From: Anaerolineales bacterium
GTDB taxonomy: Bacteria; Chloroflexota; Anaerolineae; Anaerolineales; Villigracilaceae
DNA length: 39,022 nucleotides
Reading direction: 5' to 3'
Assembly: GCA_024710905.1 (NCBI GenBank)
Contig: JANJTV010000116.1
Location: forward strand, 1 to 39,022
The notes under the pieces: generated by a model
What the model saw: the letters and a program-made list of their open reading frames with translations, nothing else
The model's database searches: none
What the model was told of the DNA's origin: nothing
Made by a program: the position numbers and the translations under genes
Shown: positions 7,524-15,216 of the stretch, piece by piece
Position numbering within the stretch: the stretch's first letter is position 1
Layout: every line of letters begins with the position of its first letter

Positions 7524-9533
7524 TTAAGCGGGAACCGGCTCGAGCTTGTCCAGCAGCAGGCCGTCTATCTGGGCCATGATCTGCGCATCGCTGAATCCTG
7601 TGCCGCTGATGGCGCCTGCCGGGCAGGCGGCCACGCAGGTTCCACAACCCTGGCACATGGCCGGGTTAATCCGGCTGACTTGTTCGTCTTCGAGGAAACT
7701 GATGGCGTGGAAGGGGCACAGGCCGTTGCAGATGCGGCAGCCGGAGCACAGGCGTTCATCCACGCTGGCCTTGATTGGCTCGAGGACGACTTCTTTTTGC
7801 AGGATCTTCTCGAGTACGAAGGCCGAGGCGGCCGCACCCTGCGCCACGCTGGAGGGGATGTCTTTGGGTCCCTGGGCGCATCCGGCAATATAGATGCCTT
7901 CCGTCATTGTGGCGACCGGGTCGAGTTTGGGGTGTTTTTCGGTGAACCAGCCGTCCACCGAGCAGGAGATGCCAAACAGTTTGCCGACTTCTTTTGCGTC
8001 ACTGCGCGGCTGCAACCCGCTGGAAAGGATGACCATATCAACCGGGATGCGCCTTTGTTTCCCGGCCAGTGTGTCCTCGGTCTGGATGATTAATTTTCCT
8101 TTCTCGCTTTCGTTGCGTGCTGCGTCGGTGACTTCAGCGACTTTGCCTCGTACGAACAAGGTGCCTTCATCCAGCACGCGCTGGTAGAACTCATCGTAGG
8201 CTTTGTAAGCGGTACGCATGTCAATGTAGAAGTTGTATACTGTTGCGCCGGTGCGTTCATGCACCAGGTGGGCAAATTTCAGTCCCTGCATGCAGCAAAT
8301 CACTGAGCAATAGTTGTTGAAGTTGCGGTCACGCGAGCCAACGCAGTGGATGATGCCCACCGATTTGGGTACCGTCTTGCCATCGCGCAGGACGATTTCC
8401 CCTTGGGTTGGCCCGGCGGCATTGCTCAGGCGTTCGAACTCAAGGCTGGTGAAAACATTTGGCAGGCGGCCATAGCCGTAATTGCTGACCCGGCGTGCAT
8501 CGAACATGTCGTAACCGGTGGCCAGGATGATGTTGCCGACCTGGATGTTGACCAGCTCATCCTGCTGGTTGAAATCAATTGCGCCGGTGGGGCAGAACTT
8601 TTCGCAGGCTTTGCAGGTGCCCTTTTGGAAGTAGGTGCAATTTTCCCTGTCCATGACCGGGTACTTTGGCACGGCCTGGGCAAAGGGCGTATACACTGCC
8701 TTGCGGTAGCCCAGCCCGGACTCAAAGACCTCGTCGATCACTTTCTTGGGGCATTTTTCTTCACAGATTCCACAGCCAGTGCACAGCTCTTCGTTGATAT
8801 AGCGCGCCTTTTTCTTGATCGTCACATTAAAACTGCCGACATAGCCGCTGACTTGAACAACCTCGCTCCAGGTCATCAGGGTGATATTGGGGTGTGCGCC
8901 CGCCTCCACCATGCGCGGGGTCAGGATGCAGGCTGCGCAATCCAGAGTCGGGAAGGTCTTATCAAATTGGGCCATGTGCCCGCCAATGGACGGCTCACGC
9001 TCAACCAGGTATACGTGGAATCCTGCATTGGCAATTTCCAATGCAGATTGGATGCCCGCGATTCCGCCGCCCACGACCAGCGTGTTCGGGTTGATTGGGA
9101 CTTTAATCTCATCGAGCGGCTGGTTCTGTATCACCCGGCTGACCGCCCCCGAAACGACCGCCTTGGATTTGGCAGTAGCCACAACTTTATCGGTGTGCAC
9201 CCAGGACACCTGTTCACGGATGGAAGCCAGTTCCACCAGGTAGGGATTCAGCCCGGCATTTTTTGCCGCTGTGCGGAAGGTTTTTTCATGCAGGTGGGGT
9301 GAGCAGGCCGCCACAACGATGCGGGTCAGGCCAAGTTCTTTGATGTCTTTTTCAACTAACTCCTGCCCGAGGCTGGAGCACATGAATTTGTATTCGCGCG
9401 CGATGACCACGCCCAGGTGACCCAGCTTCTCCTGTGCCCATTGGGCGACATCCACAACATCCACCGTCCCGGCAATGTTCGTGCCACAATGGCAGACATA
9501 GACGCCTACGCGTTCCTGTTTCCCGGCGGTCAT
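7524..9533 (-). CDS. hdrA: HdrA: FAD/[4Fe-4S] electron-bifurcating subunit
   Basis: This 669-residue flavoprotein begins with the HdrA-specific Fe-S domain (VYVCHCGTN, KFMCSSLG, VVAACSPHLHEKTF). A Rossmann FAD domain follows (TLVVGGGIAGIQSALEIANAG, about residues 150-170) with the HdrA signature LDCAACILTPRM. Two ferredoxin-type inserts are visible: CTGCGICEEKCPKK, and CTYFQKGTCKACEKFCPTG. The C-terminus holds two classical 4Fe-4S motifs (CSGCRICNGLCPF, CQGCGTCVAACPAG). In methanogens HdrA bifurcates electrons from H2 to ferredoxin and to the HdrBC disulfide site. No selenocysteine is needed: the cysteine positions are ordinary Cys codons. It overlaps hdrB by 4 bases (ATGA). Confidence 0.95.
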   Translation of the reverse strand: MTAGKQERVGVYVCHCGTNIAGTVDVVDVAQWAQEKLGHLGVVIAREYKFMCSSLGQELVEKDIKELGLTRIVVAACSPHLHEKTFRTAAKNAGLNPYLVELASIREQVSWVHTDKVVATAKSKAVVSGAVSRVIQNQPLDEIKVPINPNTLVVGGGIAGIQSALEIANAGFHVYLVEREPSIGGHMAQFDKTFPTLDCAACILTPRMVEAGAHPNITLMTWSEVVQVSGYVGSFNVTIKKKARYINEELCTGCGICEEKCPKKVIDEVFESGLGYRKAVYTPFAQAVPKYPVMDRENCTYFQKGTCKACEKFCPTGAIDFNQQDELVNIQVGNIILATGYDMFDARRVSNYGYGRLPNVFTSLEFERLSNAAGPTQGEIVLRDGKTVPKSVGIIHCVGSRDRNFNNYCSVICCMQGLKFAHLVHERTGATVYNFYIDMRTAYKAYDEFYQRVLDEGTLFVRGKVAEVTDAARNESEKGKLIIQTEDTLAGKQRRIPVDMVILSSGLQPRSDAKEVGKLFGISCSVDGWFTEKHPKLDPVATMTEGIYIAGCAQGPKDIPSSVAQGAAASAFVLEKILQKEVVLEPIKASVDERLCSGCRICNGLCPFHAISFLEDEQVSRINPAMCQGCGTCVAACPAGAISGTGFSDAQIMAQIDGLLLDKLEPVPA

Positions 9534-10516
9534 TTGATTGCCTCCTTGCTCTCATGCTTGGTCCAGCGGCGCGGCATGGGCAGGCCCTGCTCTTTTTTGC
9601 GGGGAGATTCCTGTATGGCAGGTGTTTCTACGCCAATGTTTGCCAGCGCTTTGCGCGCGCTGACCAGTTCCGTGCCGATGCCGAGTGCTTCCGGTGGGCT
9701 GCCAAAAGCCAGGCCCATCAGCTGGGTGAAGAACAGCACGGGCATGTGGTAGTGTGTACCAAAAAATCCGTTCATTTCGCTTTGATAAGCATCGATGTTC
9801 ATCTGGCACATCGGGCAGACAGTCGCCATCAGGTGTGCGCCGCGTTCATCGGCATCAGCCACGAGGCGACGTATTAACTCGAAGGCGGTTTCGGGGCCGA
9901 TCTGCGTCATATGTCCGCCACAACAATTGGTCGTCAGCGGGAAATCGATCACTTCCGCGCCTAGCGCCCGCAGCAGGTCATCCAGTTCTGTGGGGTGTTC
10001 GTGGTCAGACCAGCGGTGCTGGTAGTCTGGGCGGGGAAGCATGCAGCCCATATACGGGGCAACTTTTAGCCCGGTCAGCGGATGGGTCACCTTGCTACGG
10101 ATCGTCTCCAGGCCGATGTCATAGACCAACACGTCGATTAGGTGGCGTACATCCACTGTGCCGGGTTGGTAGTGCAGGCCGCCTGCTTCGAGGGCCAAGT
10201 TGACCTTTTCGCCAAGTGCCGGGCGTTCCCGCATGTAATGATCTGCTTTGGCCAGGTTCAAGTAGCAGGCCGAGCAGGGCGCGACGACTGTCCGCGTTCC
10301 ATCCACCTGTTTGGAAGCCAGCGCCAGGTTGCGCGCAATCAGTGAATAGGCGGGGATCAGGTTGATGCCCAGGTACTCGGTCGCGCCGCAGCAATTCCAG
10401 TCGTCAATTTCTTCCATGTGGATGTCCAGCGGTAAGAGGATGGAATTAATCGAATCGCGGTAAGCCCTGCCGCTGGATTCCATTGAGCAGCCAGGGTAGA
10501 GCAGGTATTTATTCAT
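9530..10516 (-). CDS. hdrB: HdrB: catalytic disulfide-reducing subunit with two CCG domains
   Basis: This 328-residue protein has two cysteine-rich CCG domains. Domain 1 shows YPGCS, DWNCCGATE and APCSACYLNL; domain 2 shows YMGCMLPRP, TNCCGGHM and CPMCQMNID. In methanogen HdrB these bind two noncubane [4Fe-4S] clusters that reduce the CoM-S-S-CoB heterodisulfide. That substrate is not expected in this bacterium, so the physiological acceptor is unknown (another disulfide or a redox protein). A C-terminal tail of about 65 residues beyond the second domain ends in a basic stretch. The gene overlaps hdrC and hdrA by ATGA on each side. Confidence 0.94.
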   Translation of the reverse strand: MNKYLLYPGCSMESSGRAYRDSINSILLPLDIHMEEIDDWNCCGATEYLGINLIPAYSLIARNLALASKQVDGTRTVVAPCSACYLNLAKADHYMRERPALGEKVNLALEAGGLHYQPGTVDVRHLIDVLVYDIGLETIRSKVTHPLTGLKVAPYMGCMLPRPDYQHRWSDHEHPTELDDLLRALGAEVIDFPLTTNCCGGHMTQIGPETAFELIRRLVADADERGAHLMATVCPMCQMNIDAYQSEMNGFFGTHYHMPVLFFTQLMGLAFGSPPEALGIGTELVSARKALANIGVETPAIQESPRKKEQGLPMPRRWTKHESKEAIK

Positions 10517-11109
10517 GCGGTCATCTCCAGTTGTTTGGCGCGTTCAAGGATGGCATGAAGCTGGTCCATGTGCTGGATGCGTTTCGGGGTGAGCGCCATG
10601 CGCTTTTTTGAGATCATGCCAACACCCATCGGCATCATGCCGGGCAGGCGCAGCGGGAAGTGTTTCAGGTAATGCCGTGAGGCCAGGCCGAGTTCGTAAC
10701 TCCGGCCAAAGGTCTCTACCATGTCGACAAAGGTCTGTGAGAAGTCCGGGGCGGTGGAGTCGCGATAAAGTTTTGCCTGAATGGCCATGCTCTTGAGCGT
10801 GTACATGACATCGGCAATGTGCACTTCCTGCGGACAGCGCACCACGCAGTGATAACAGGAGACGCAAATCCACTGGGTATTGCTGCGCAGCACTTCCTCC
10901 CGCATGCCAGCCCGGAGCATGGCGAACAGCATGCGCGGGGTGTGATCCATGTCTTCGGCGGCAGGGCAGGAGCCCCCGCAGGTGCCGCACTGGATGCACA
11001 TCTCCAGTCGCGAAACGCCAGCCGTTTTCAGGCTGACTTCGTGCAAAAGGGAAATATCCTCCTCGTGGGGGATGCCCGCTCTGACGCGCTCATCGGTCAT
11101 TTGTTGCAT
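10513..11109 (-). CDS. hdrC: HdrC: ferredoxin-like subunit with two [4Fe-4S] clusters
   Basis: The frame is open to 11214, but ATG at 11109 has a strong GGAGG five to six bases upstream, giving 198 residues beginning MQQMTDERVRAGIPHEED. Two 4Fe-4S motifs are visible, CIQCGTCGGSCPAA and CVSCYHCVVRCPQEV, followed by helical sequence (YTLKSMAIQAKLYRD) and a basic C-terminus. HdrC relays electrons from HdrA to HdrB. It is the first gene of an eight-gene operon and follows a leader of about 100 bases with a candidate promoter at 11219-11247. Confidence 0.92.
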   Translation of the reverse strand: MQQMTDERVRAGIPHEEDISLLHEVSLKTAGVSRLEMCIQCGTCGGSCPAAEDMDHTPRMLFAMLRAGMREEVLRSNTQWICVSCYHCVVRCPQEVHIADVMYTLKSMAIQAKLYRDSTAPDFSQTFVDMVETFGRSYELGLASRHYLKHFPLRLPGMMPMGVGMISKKRMALTPKRIQHMDQLHAILERAKQLEMTA

Positions 11110-11218
11110 ATTCCCTCCGGTTTCCAACGCCCGTGAACCTTCCCCCTGGCCGGGCAGCCTGCAAACAAGTCGACTATGTGGAGTGCTTGCCAATCCCAAA
11201 AACGGCACTCTCACTCTT

Positions 11219-11247
11219 TATGATAGTGAAATAAATCACAAATTCAA
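11219..11247 (-). promoter_or_regulatory. Candidate sigma70 promoter of the hdr-mvh operon
   Basis: On the minus strand TTGAAT (11247-11242), a spacer of exactly 17 bases and TATCAT (11224-11219) form a good vegetative promoter. The transcript would start near 11212 with a leader of about 100 bases before hdrC. One dyad operator fills the spacer and a second covers the -35. Confidence 0.6.
11225..11240. promoter_or_regulatory. Operator site 1: Rex-like or CRP/FNR-like dyad in the promoter spacer
   Basis: Minus-strand core TGTGA-N6-TCACT. Extended to 18 bases (TTGTGATTTATTTCACTA) it matches 12 of 14 defined positions of the Rex consensus TTGTGAA-N4-TTCACAA. It also fits a CRP-type site at nine of ten core positions. 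Its placement between -35 and -10 favours a repressor such as Rex. Confidence 0.6.
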
Positions 11248-11263
11248 GTGAGTTTTGTCACTT
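11246..11263. promoter_or_regulatory. Operator site 2: GTGA-N6-TCAC dyad over the -35
   Basis: AAGTGA-GTTTTG-TCACTT is a perfect 6-bp inverted repeat with 6-base spacing. Its centre lies 22 bp from the centre of site 1, about two helical turns, so the same protein could bind both on one face. Confidence 0.55.
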
Positions 11264-11296
11264 CGACAGGTAATCGAACATCACAGGCGGATCAAA

Positions 11297-11318
11297 AATC
11301 CCCGCATGGGCGGGGATT
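11297..11318 (-). terminator. Intrinsic terminator downstream of the cNMP-PP2C gene
   Basis: AATCCCCGC, a 4-base loop and GCGGGGATT form a perfect 9-bp stem. On the minus strand it runs directly into a T tract (TTTTTGAT). It ends the signalling/patatin transcription unit before the hdr promoter region. Confidence 0.8.
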
Positions 11319-11354
11319 GATTTGGAAAACGGAAGACGTAATTTTATTGCTTGA

Positions 11355-12605
11355 TCAAGTCAGCCTCCGCACAGCCAATAGGGTGACATCATCAAATTGC
11401 GGCGCCTCGCCCTGGAAAACCACCAGCTGGTCATAGATGGCCTTGCAGGTTTGCTGGGCGTCCAGTTCGGCGGGCAGGGTTTGCACAAACTCAGCCAGCC
11501 CGGCGGCTTCAAAGGTTTTCTCGTCGGTGTTGGTGCAATCGGTTACGCCGTCTGAATACAAGATCAGCATGCCGCCCGGCGGGATGAGCACACGGCTTTC
11601 CGCCAGCATCGGCTCCGGCCACAGGCCCAGCGCCATGCCGCCGCCCATTTTCACATAACTGGCTTGCCGCTTGGCATCCACAATCAATGGGAGTTCATGC
11701 CCGGCGCGCGTATAAACAAATTCCCCGCTGGCCTTTTCAAGCACACCGTACACCACTGTTACAAACAAGCCTTTGTCGTTCATCTCCATCAGGTAGTCAT
11801 TGACCCGCTCAAGCACCTGCGAGGTGCTCAACTGCACCGTTGCTGAGGCGCGTAACAGGGCATGGGTCTGCGCCATAAAGATGGCTGCTGGCACGCCTTT
11901 GTCGGTTACGTCGCCGACCACCAGCACCATGCGTTCTTCATCCAGCGGGAAGATGCCATAAAAATCACCACCCACCGCGCGGGCCGGGATCATCAGCGCG
12001 CCAAAATCATAGCCACCCATGCCAGGCAATTGCCCTGGCAGGATGCTGTATTGAATCTCGCGCGCAAGTTGCAACTCGCGTTCCAGCTTTTCCTTCTGGA
12101 TGATCTGCTCCTGCGCGGCTTTCAGTTCGTCGTAGGCCTGTTGCAGCCGGGCGTTTTTGTCGCGCAGGGTTTCAATGGTTTCGTTTTGCGCGGCGGTCAT
12201 GCGTGTACTCAAAACGCGCGCCAGCTGGTAGGCCAACTGTGGCTGGCGGCTGAGCAGTTCGGTAAAACTGGCATAATGGGCCACCAGTACCCGCGCGTTT
12301 GTCCTGGCGCGGGCCGAGGCTGTGCGCACACCGTCCTGGTTCAGCAGGCCCATCTCGCCAATATATTCTCCTGCCTGGCGCACGCCCAAAATCGATTCCT
12401 CCGGGCTGCCCAGCGCCTTGATAATCTCCACCTCGCCTTTCAGGATCACATAGAACGCGTCACTCACCTCACCCTCGTTGAATAAAATATTGGCGGACGA
12501 AACCTCCTGCACCTCGAAGGTTTCTTGCAGGCGGGCAATTTCCTCCGTGGGAAGGGAGTGGAACAATGGGATGTCTGAAAGATTAATCGATGGTTCTGTG
12601 GTCAT
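11355..12605 (-). CDS. cNMP-binding domain fused to PP2C (SpoIIE/RsbU-type) phosphatase
   Basis: This 416-residue protein has a cyclic-nucleotide-binding domain (about 12-130; cassette GEYIGEMGLL with the Arg-Thr pair in VRTASARA). A coiled-coil linker follows (about 135-180, DKNARLQQAYDELKAAQEQ), then a SpoIIE/RsbU phosphatase domain (about 180-415). Metal-binding signatures are GGDFYGIF, VVGDVTDKGVPAAI and a terminal FDDVTLLAV. Such phosphatases dephosphorylate STAS-domain anti-anti-sigma factors. No membrane segment or signal peptide is present, so it is cytosolic. It is the last gene of the cassette, 52 bases after the nearest patatin gene, and probably acts on the STAS protein at 16077-16412. 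The input ligand (cAMP, cGMP or other) is not known. Confidence 0.9.
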   Translation of the reverse strand: MTTEPSINLSDIPLFHSLPTEEIARLQETFEVQEVSSANILFNEGEVSDAFYVILKGEVEIIKALGSPEESILGVRQAGEYIGEMGLLNQDGVRTASARARTNARVLVAHYASFTELLSRQPQLAYQLARVLSTRMTAAQNETIETLRDKNARLQQAYDELKAAQEQIIQKEKLERELQLAREIQYSILPGQLPGMGGYDFGALMIPARAVGGDFYGIFPLDEERMVLVVGDVTDKGVPAAIFMAQTHALLRASATVQLSTSQVLERVNDYLMEMNDKGLFVTVVYGVLEKASGEFVYTRAGHELPLIVDAKRQASYVKMGGGMALGLWPEPMLAESRVLIPPGGMLILYSDGVTDCTNTDEKTFEAAGLAEFVQTLPAELDAQQTCKAIYDQLVVFQGEAPQFDDVTLLAVRRLT

Positions 12606-12631
12606 GGTATCTATTCCTTACAACAATCATC

Positions 12632-12660
12632 GCCCGCAAACGGGCAGGTTTGGCGGGCTA
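12632..12660 (-). other. Intercistronic stem-loop between patatin 1 and the cNMP-PP2C gene
   Basis: On the minus strand GCCCGCCAAAC and GTTTGCGGGC can form a 10-bp stem with one bulge and a 6-base loop. No T-run follows, so it may stabilise or attenuate the message rather than terminate it. Confidence 0.35.
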
Positions 12661-13497
12661 CCCCGCAGCGAGTAACCGTTTAATGTGCGGGATCTGCTCC
12701 CGGGTCGCCACCTCGCCGCGCTCAATCGCCATGGGGATTTTATCCACATCGAACATTGAAATGCTCTCGGTGAACTCCGGCAGGATCAGGAAAATCTCGG
12801 CATGGTGAGCCAGGTTATAGAACGAATAGGTGGAACTCAGGATGTTGTTGATGTAAATGGCATTCATTTGCTCCTGCACCGCGGTGATGGAACGGAAGCG
12901 GTTACGGTAGCTGAGGGTAAAGCCCATGGCGATGATAATATCTGCCCCGTCCTGCATGGCGACATCGATCGGTAACGGGTCAGATGCCGCGCCGTCCACC
13001 AACAGGCGGCCATCCACCTCCCAGGGCGGGAAGATGATCGGGATGGCCATGCTGGCGCGGATGGCATCCACCACGCGGCCCTGTGCCAGGGTGACTTTTT
13101 CACCGTTCATCAGGTCGGTGGCCACCAGCTTAAGGGGCATTTTCAGGTCGCTAAATTGCAGGTCGCCATATACTGCCTGGATCTTGGCGTTCATAACCGA
13201 GTCGTCCACCAGGCCGCTGCGTTCGTTGAATTTCAGGCTGCCCTCCTGGCTGGCTTTCAGGCTGGCGGTGTAGCCTTGCATGATGTCGCTGGTCCATAAT
13301 TCTCGCGACCACTGTTCCATTTGCTCCACACTTGTATGGTTGGCGATTAATGTGCCGTACAGGCTGCCGCCACTGCAGGCCACGATGCTGTCAACGTGGA
13401 TCTTCTCTTCTTGCAGGACTTTCCAAAGCCCGGCGGCGGCGGCGCATTTGATGCCGCCGGAGCCAATGACGAGCGATGTACGTTTATTGGTCTTCAT
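12658..13497 (-). CDS. Patatin-like phospholipase family protein (paralog 1)
   Basis: This 279-residue single-domain protein has the patatin pattern: glycine-rich oxyanion loop IGSGGIKC (about 11-18), nucleophile elbow ACSGGSLYG with Ser42, and catalytic Asp168 in LLVDGAASDPLP. The canonical G-x-S-x-G has Ala in place of the first Gly, which is tolerated in the family. Patatins hydrolyse acyl esters of phospholipids with a Ser-Asp dyad. No signal peptide is present, so it is probably cytosolic or peripherally membrane-bound. It follows paralog 2 with a 3-base gap and precedes the cNMP-PP2C gene. It is closest in motif detail to paralog 2. Substrate unknown. Confidence 0.88.
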   Translation of the reverse strand: MKTNKRTSLVIGSGGIKCAAAAGLWKVLQEEKIHVDSIVACSGGSLYGTLIANHTSVEQMEQWSRELWTSDIMQGYTASLKASQEGSLKFNERSGLVDDSVMNAKIQAVYGDLQFSDLKMPLKLVATDLMNGEKVTLAQGRVVDAIRASMAIPIIFPPWEVDGRLLVDGAASDPLPIDVAMQDGADIIIAMGFTLSYRNRFRSITAVQEQMNAIYINNILSSTYSFYNLAHHAEIFLILPEFTESISMFDVDKIPMAIERGEVATREQIPHIKRLLAAG

Positions 13498-13500
13498 GGG

Positions 13501-14364
13501 TCATCCTTCTGGGGTGGGGTGGTTGGCCAGCATATTTTTCAGGTAGGGCAGGTGTTTGATCGTTTCGGCACGGCCCTGTTCAATGATGATTGGTACGCTG
13601 TGTACATCGCCAATCTTGATGCCTTCTTTGAATTCCGGCACGATGGCGATGATCTCAGAGTGATAGGCCAGGTTGTAAAACGCGAATTTTTTGTATAGCA
13701 GCTGGTTGACCAGGATGGTAAACATTTGTGACGCAAAATTACCCGGCGAGGCCACTGAAGGCAGCATGGGGTTTTCGAAGCCCAGCGCAATGATGATATC
13801 TGCGCCATGCTGGATGGCTACATCCACGGGCAGCGGGTTGGAGACGCCACCATCCACCAGCAGTTTGCCATCCACTTCCACCGGGCGGAAGATGACCGGG
13901 ATGCCCGCGCTGGCGCGAATGGCGCGCACCAGGGGCCCTCCTGAGATAACGACCACGTCGCCGGTATTAAAATCGGTGGCCACGCAATAAAACGGGATTT
14001 TTGTATCGGCAAACGTTTGGCTGCCAAATGCGCGGGTCAGGTTGCCGGTCATGATACGATCATCGAAGATGCCAATCTGGTCGTCGAAGCCAAATAGTTT
14101 TGGCAGGGCGATCTTCAGCAGCGAAGGGAAATGCAAACGGCTGCTGACGTCATTGGTCCAGGTTTGGGCGCGGATTTGGTCTACCCGGTTTGCGTCGTGT
14201 CCCAGGGCAATGGCCGCGCCGAAGACTGCTCCGCCGCTACAACCCACCACCATGTCTACAGCAATCCCTTCCTGCTCCAACACTTGCATCACGCCAATCA
14301 CGGCGGCACATTTAAGCCCGCCGGAGCCAATGACGAGTGCAATGATTGGTTTCTTCACTGCCAT
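13501..14364 (-). CDS. Patatin-like phospholipase family protein (paralog 2)
   Basis: This 287-residue protein has intact patatin motifs: oxyanion loop IGSGGLKC, elbow GCSGGAVFG with Ser43, and Asp171 in LLVDGGVSNPLPVDVA. This is the most canonical of the four paralogs and the best candidate for an active lipase. The shared C-terminal segment (FYNLAYHSEIIAIVPEFKEG) recurs in all four as FYNLAHH or FHNLAHH.., a lineage-specific signature. It is separated by 3 bases from paralogs 1 and 3, consistent with one transcript. No membrane segment or secretion signal is seen. Confidence 0.9.
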   Translation of the reverse strand: MAVKKPIIALVIGSGGLKCAAVIGVMQVLEQEGIAVDMVVGCSGGAVFGAAIALGHDANRVDQIRAQTWTNDVSSRLHFPSLLKIALPKLFGFDDQIGIFDDRIMTGNLTRAFGSQTFADTKIPFYCVATDFNTGDVVVISGGPLVRAIRASAGIPVIFRPVEVDGKLLVDGGVSNPLPVDVAIQHGADIIIALGFENPMLPSVASPGNFASQMFTILVNQLLYKKFAFYNLAYHSEIIAIVPEFKEGIKIGDVHSVPIIIEQGRAETIKHLPYLKNMLANHPTPEG

Positions 14365-14367
14365 TGG

Positions 14368-15216
14368 TTAACCATCCAGCAGTGCTTTAATGTATGGCAG
14401 TTGTTGCTCTGCGGCTTTTTCGCCTTCTTTGATCAGGTAAGGGATTTTATCTGTGTCGAATAGTTTTACCTTTTGGTCAAATTCCGGCAGGATCGGGATG
14501 ATCTCAGAATGATGCGCCAGGTTGTGGAAGGCGAAATTTGTCTTGAGCAGGTTATTGGATGTCACGCTGCTCAACTGGAAGTTGTAACGCATGAGCGAGT
14601 TGACGTGTTCCTGGTAGGGGCTTTCAAAGCCCATCGCAATGATGATATCCGCCCCTTCGCGGATGGCAACGCCCACGGGCAGGGGGTCGCTCTGGTAGCC
14701 GTCGATCAGGAGGTGGCCATTCACCCTGTGGGGCGGGAAGATATACGGGATGGAAATGCTGGCGCGCACAGCCTCGGCGATACTGCCTTTGTCGAGGATG
14801 ACCTGCTCGCCATCGTAAAAATCGGTTGCGGTGATGAACAGCGGCACCTGGCAGCCTTCAATGGTGGCCTCACCAAACCCTTCACGCAGGCGGCGATTAA
14901 TCAGTCGGTCGTCAATCAGCCCAAAGCTTTCGTCAAATTTCACCAGCCAGGGCGCAACCAACTGCAGGATGGCCTTGTTGTTACGCGTTCCGGTGACCTG
15001 GCGCGTCCAGGTGCGTGTAACAGTTTGCTGGATGCGATCCAACGGCCAGCCCAGGGCAATTAAGGCGGCGTAAATGGCTCCGCCGGAACAACCCACCACC
15101 AGGCTAAGCGGGATGTTCTCCCGTTCAAGTACCCGCACCAGACCCAATGCGGCGGAACATTTGACACTGCCTGAGCCGATCACCAGGGCGACACGTTTAT
15201 TTGTTTTCGCTGTCAT
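14368..15216 (-). CDS. Patatin-like phospholipase family protein (paralog 3)
   Basis: The frame extends to 15309, but ATG at 15216 carries GGAGG 6 bases upstream and gives an N-terminus (MTAKTNKRVALVIGSGSVKC) that aligns with the other paralogs; the product is 282 residues. It overlaps the end of paralog 4 by 20 bases. The elbow is GCSGGAIYA (Ser44) and the dyad Asp172 lies in LLIDGYQSDPLP, where Tyr replaces the usual Gly/Ala. The oxyanion loop GSGSVKC has Ser for one Gly. With paralog 4 it forms a subgroup (S-V-K-C loop, DGY motif). Catalysis is plausible but less certain than for paralog 2. Confidence 0.88.
   Translation of the reverse strand: MTAKTNKRVALVIGSGSVKCSAALGLVRVLERENIPLSLVVGCSGGAIYAALIALGWPLDRIQQTVTRTWTRQVTGTRNNKAILQLVAPWLVKFDESFGLIDDRLINRRLREGFGEATIEGCQVPLFITATDFYDGEQVILDKGSIAEAVRASISIPYIFPPHRVNGHLLIDGYQSDPLPVGVAIREGADIIIAMGFESPYQEHVNSLMRYNFQLSSVTSNNLLKTNFAFHNLAHHSEIIPILPEFDQKVKLFDTDKIPYLIKEGEKAAEQQLPYIKALLDG

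Noticed and set aside
11110..11214. N-terminal extension of HdrC from the longer open frame
   Set aside because: The extra 35 residues are not HdrC-like, the strong GGAGG precedes ATG 11109, and the longer start would begin at or before the predicted transcription start.
11264..11354. A possible small gene or RNA between the hdr promoter region and the cNMP-PP2C gene
   Set aside because: I see only the terminator hairpin at 11297-11318 and no frame or further structure worth calling.
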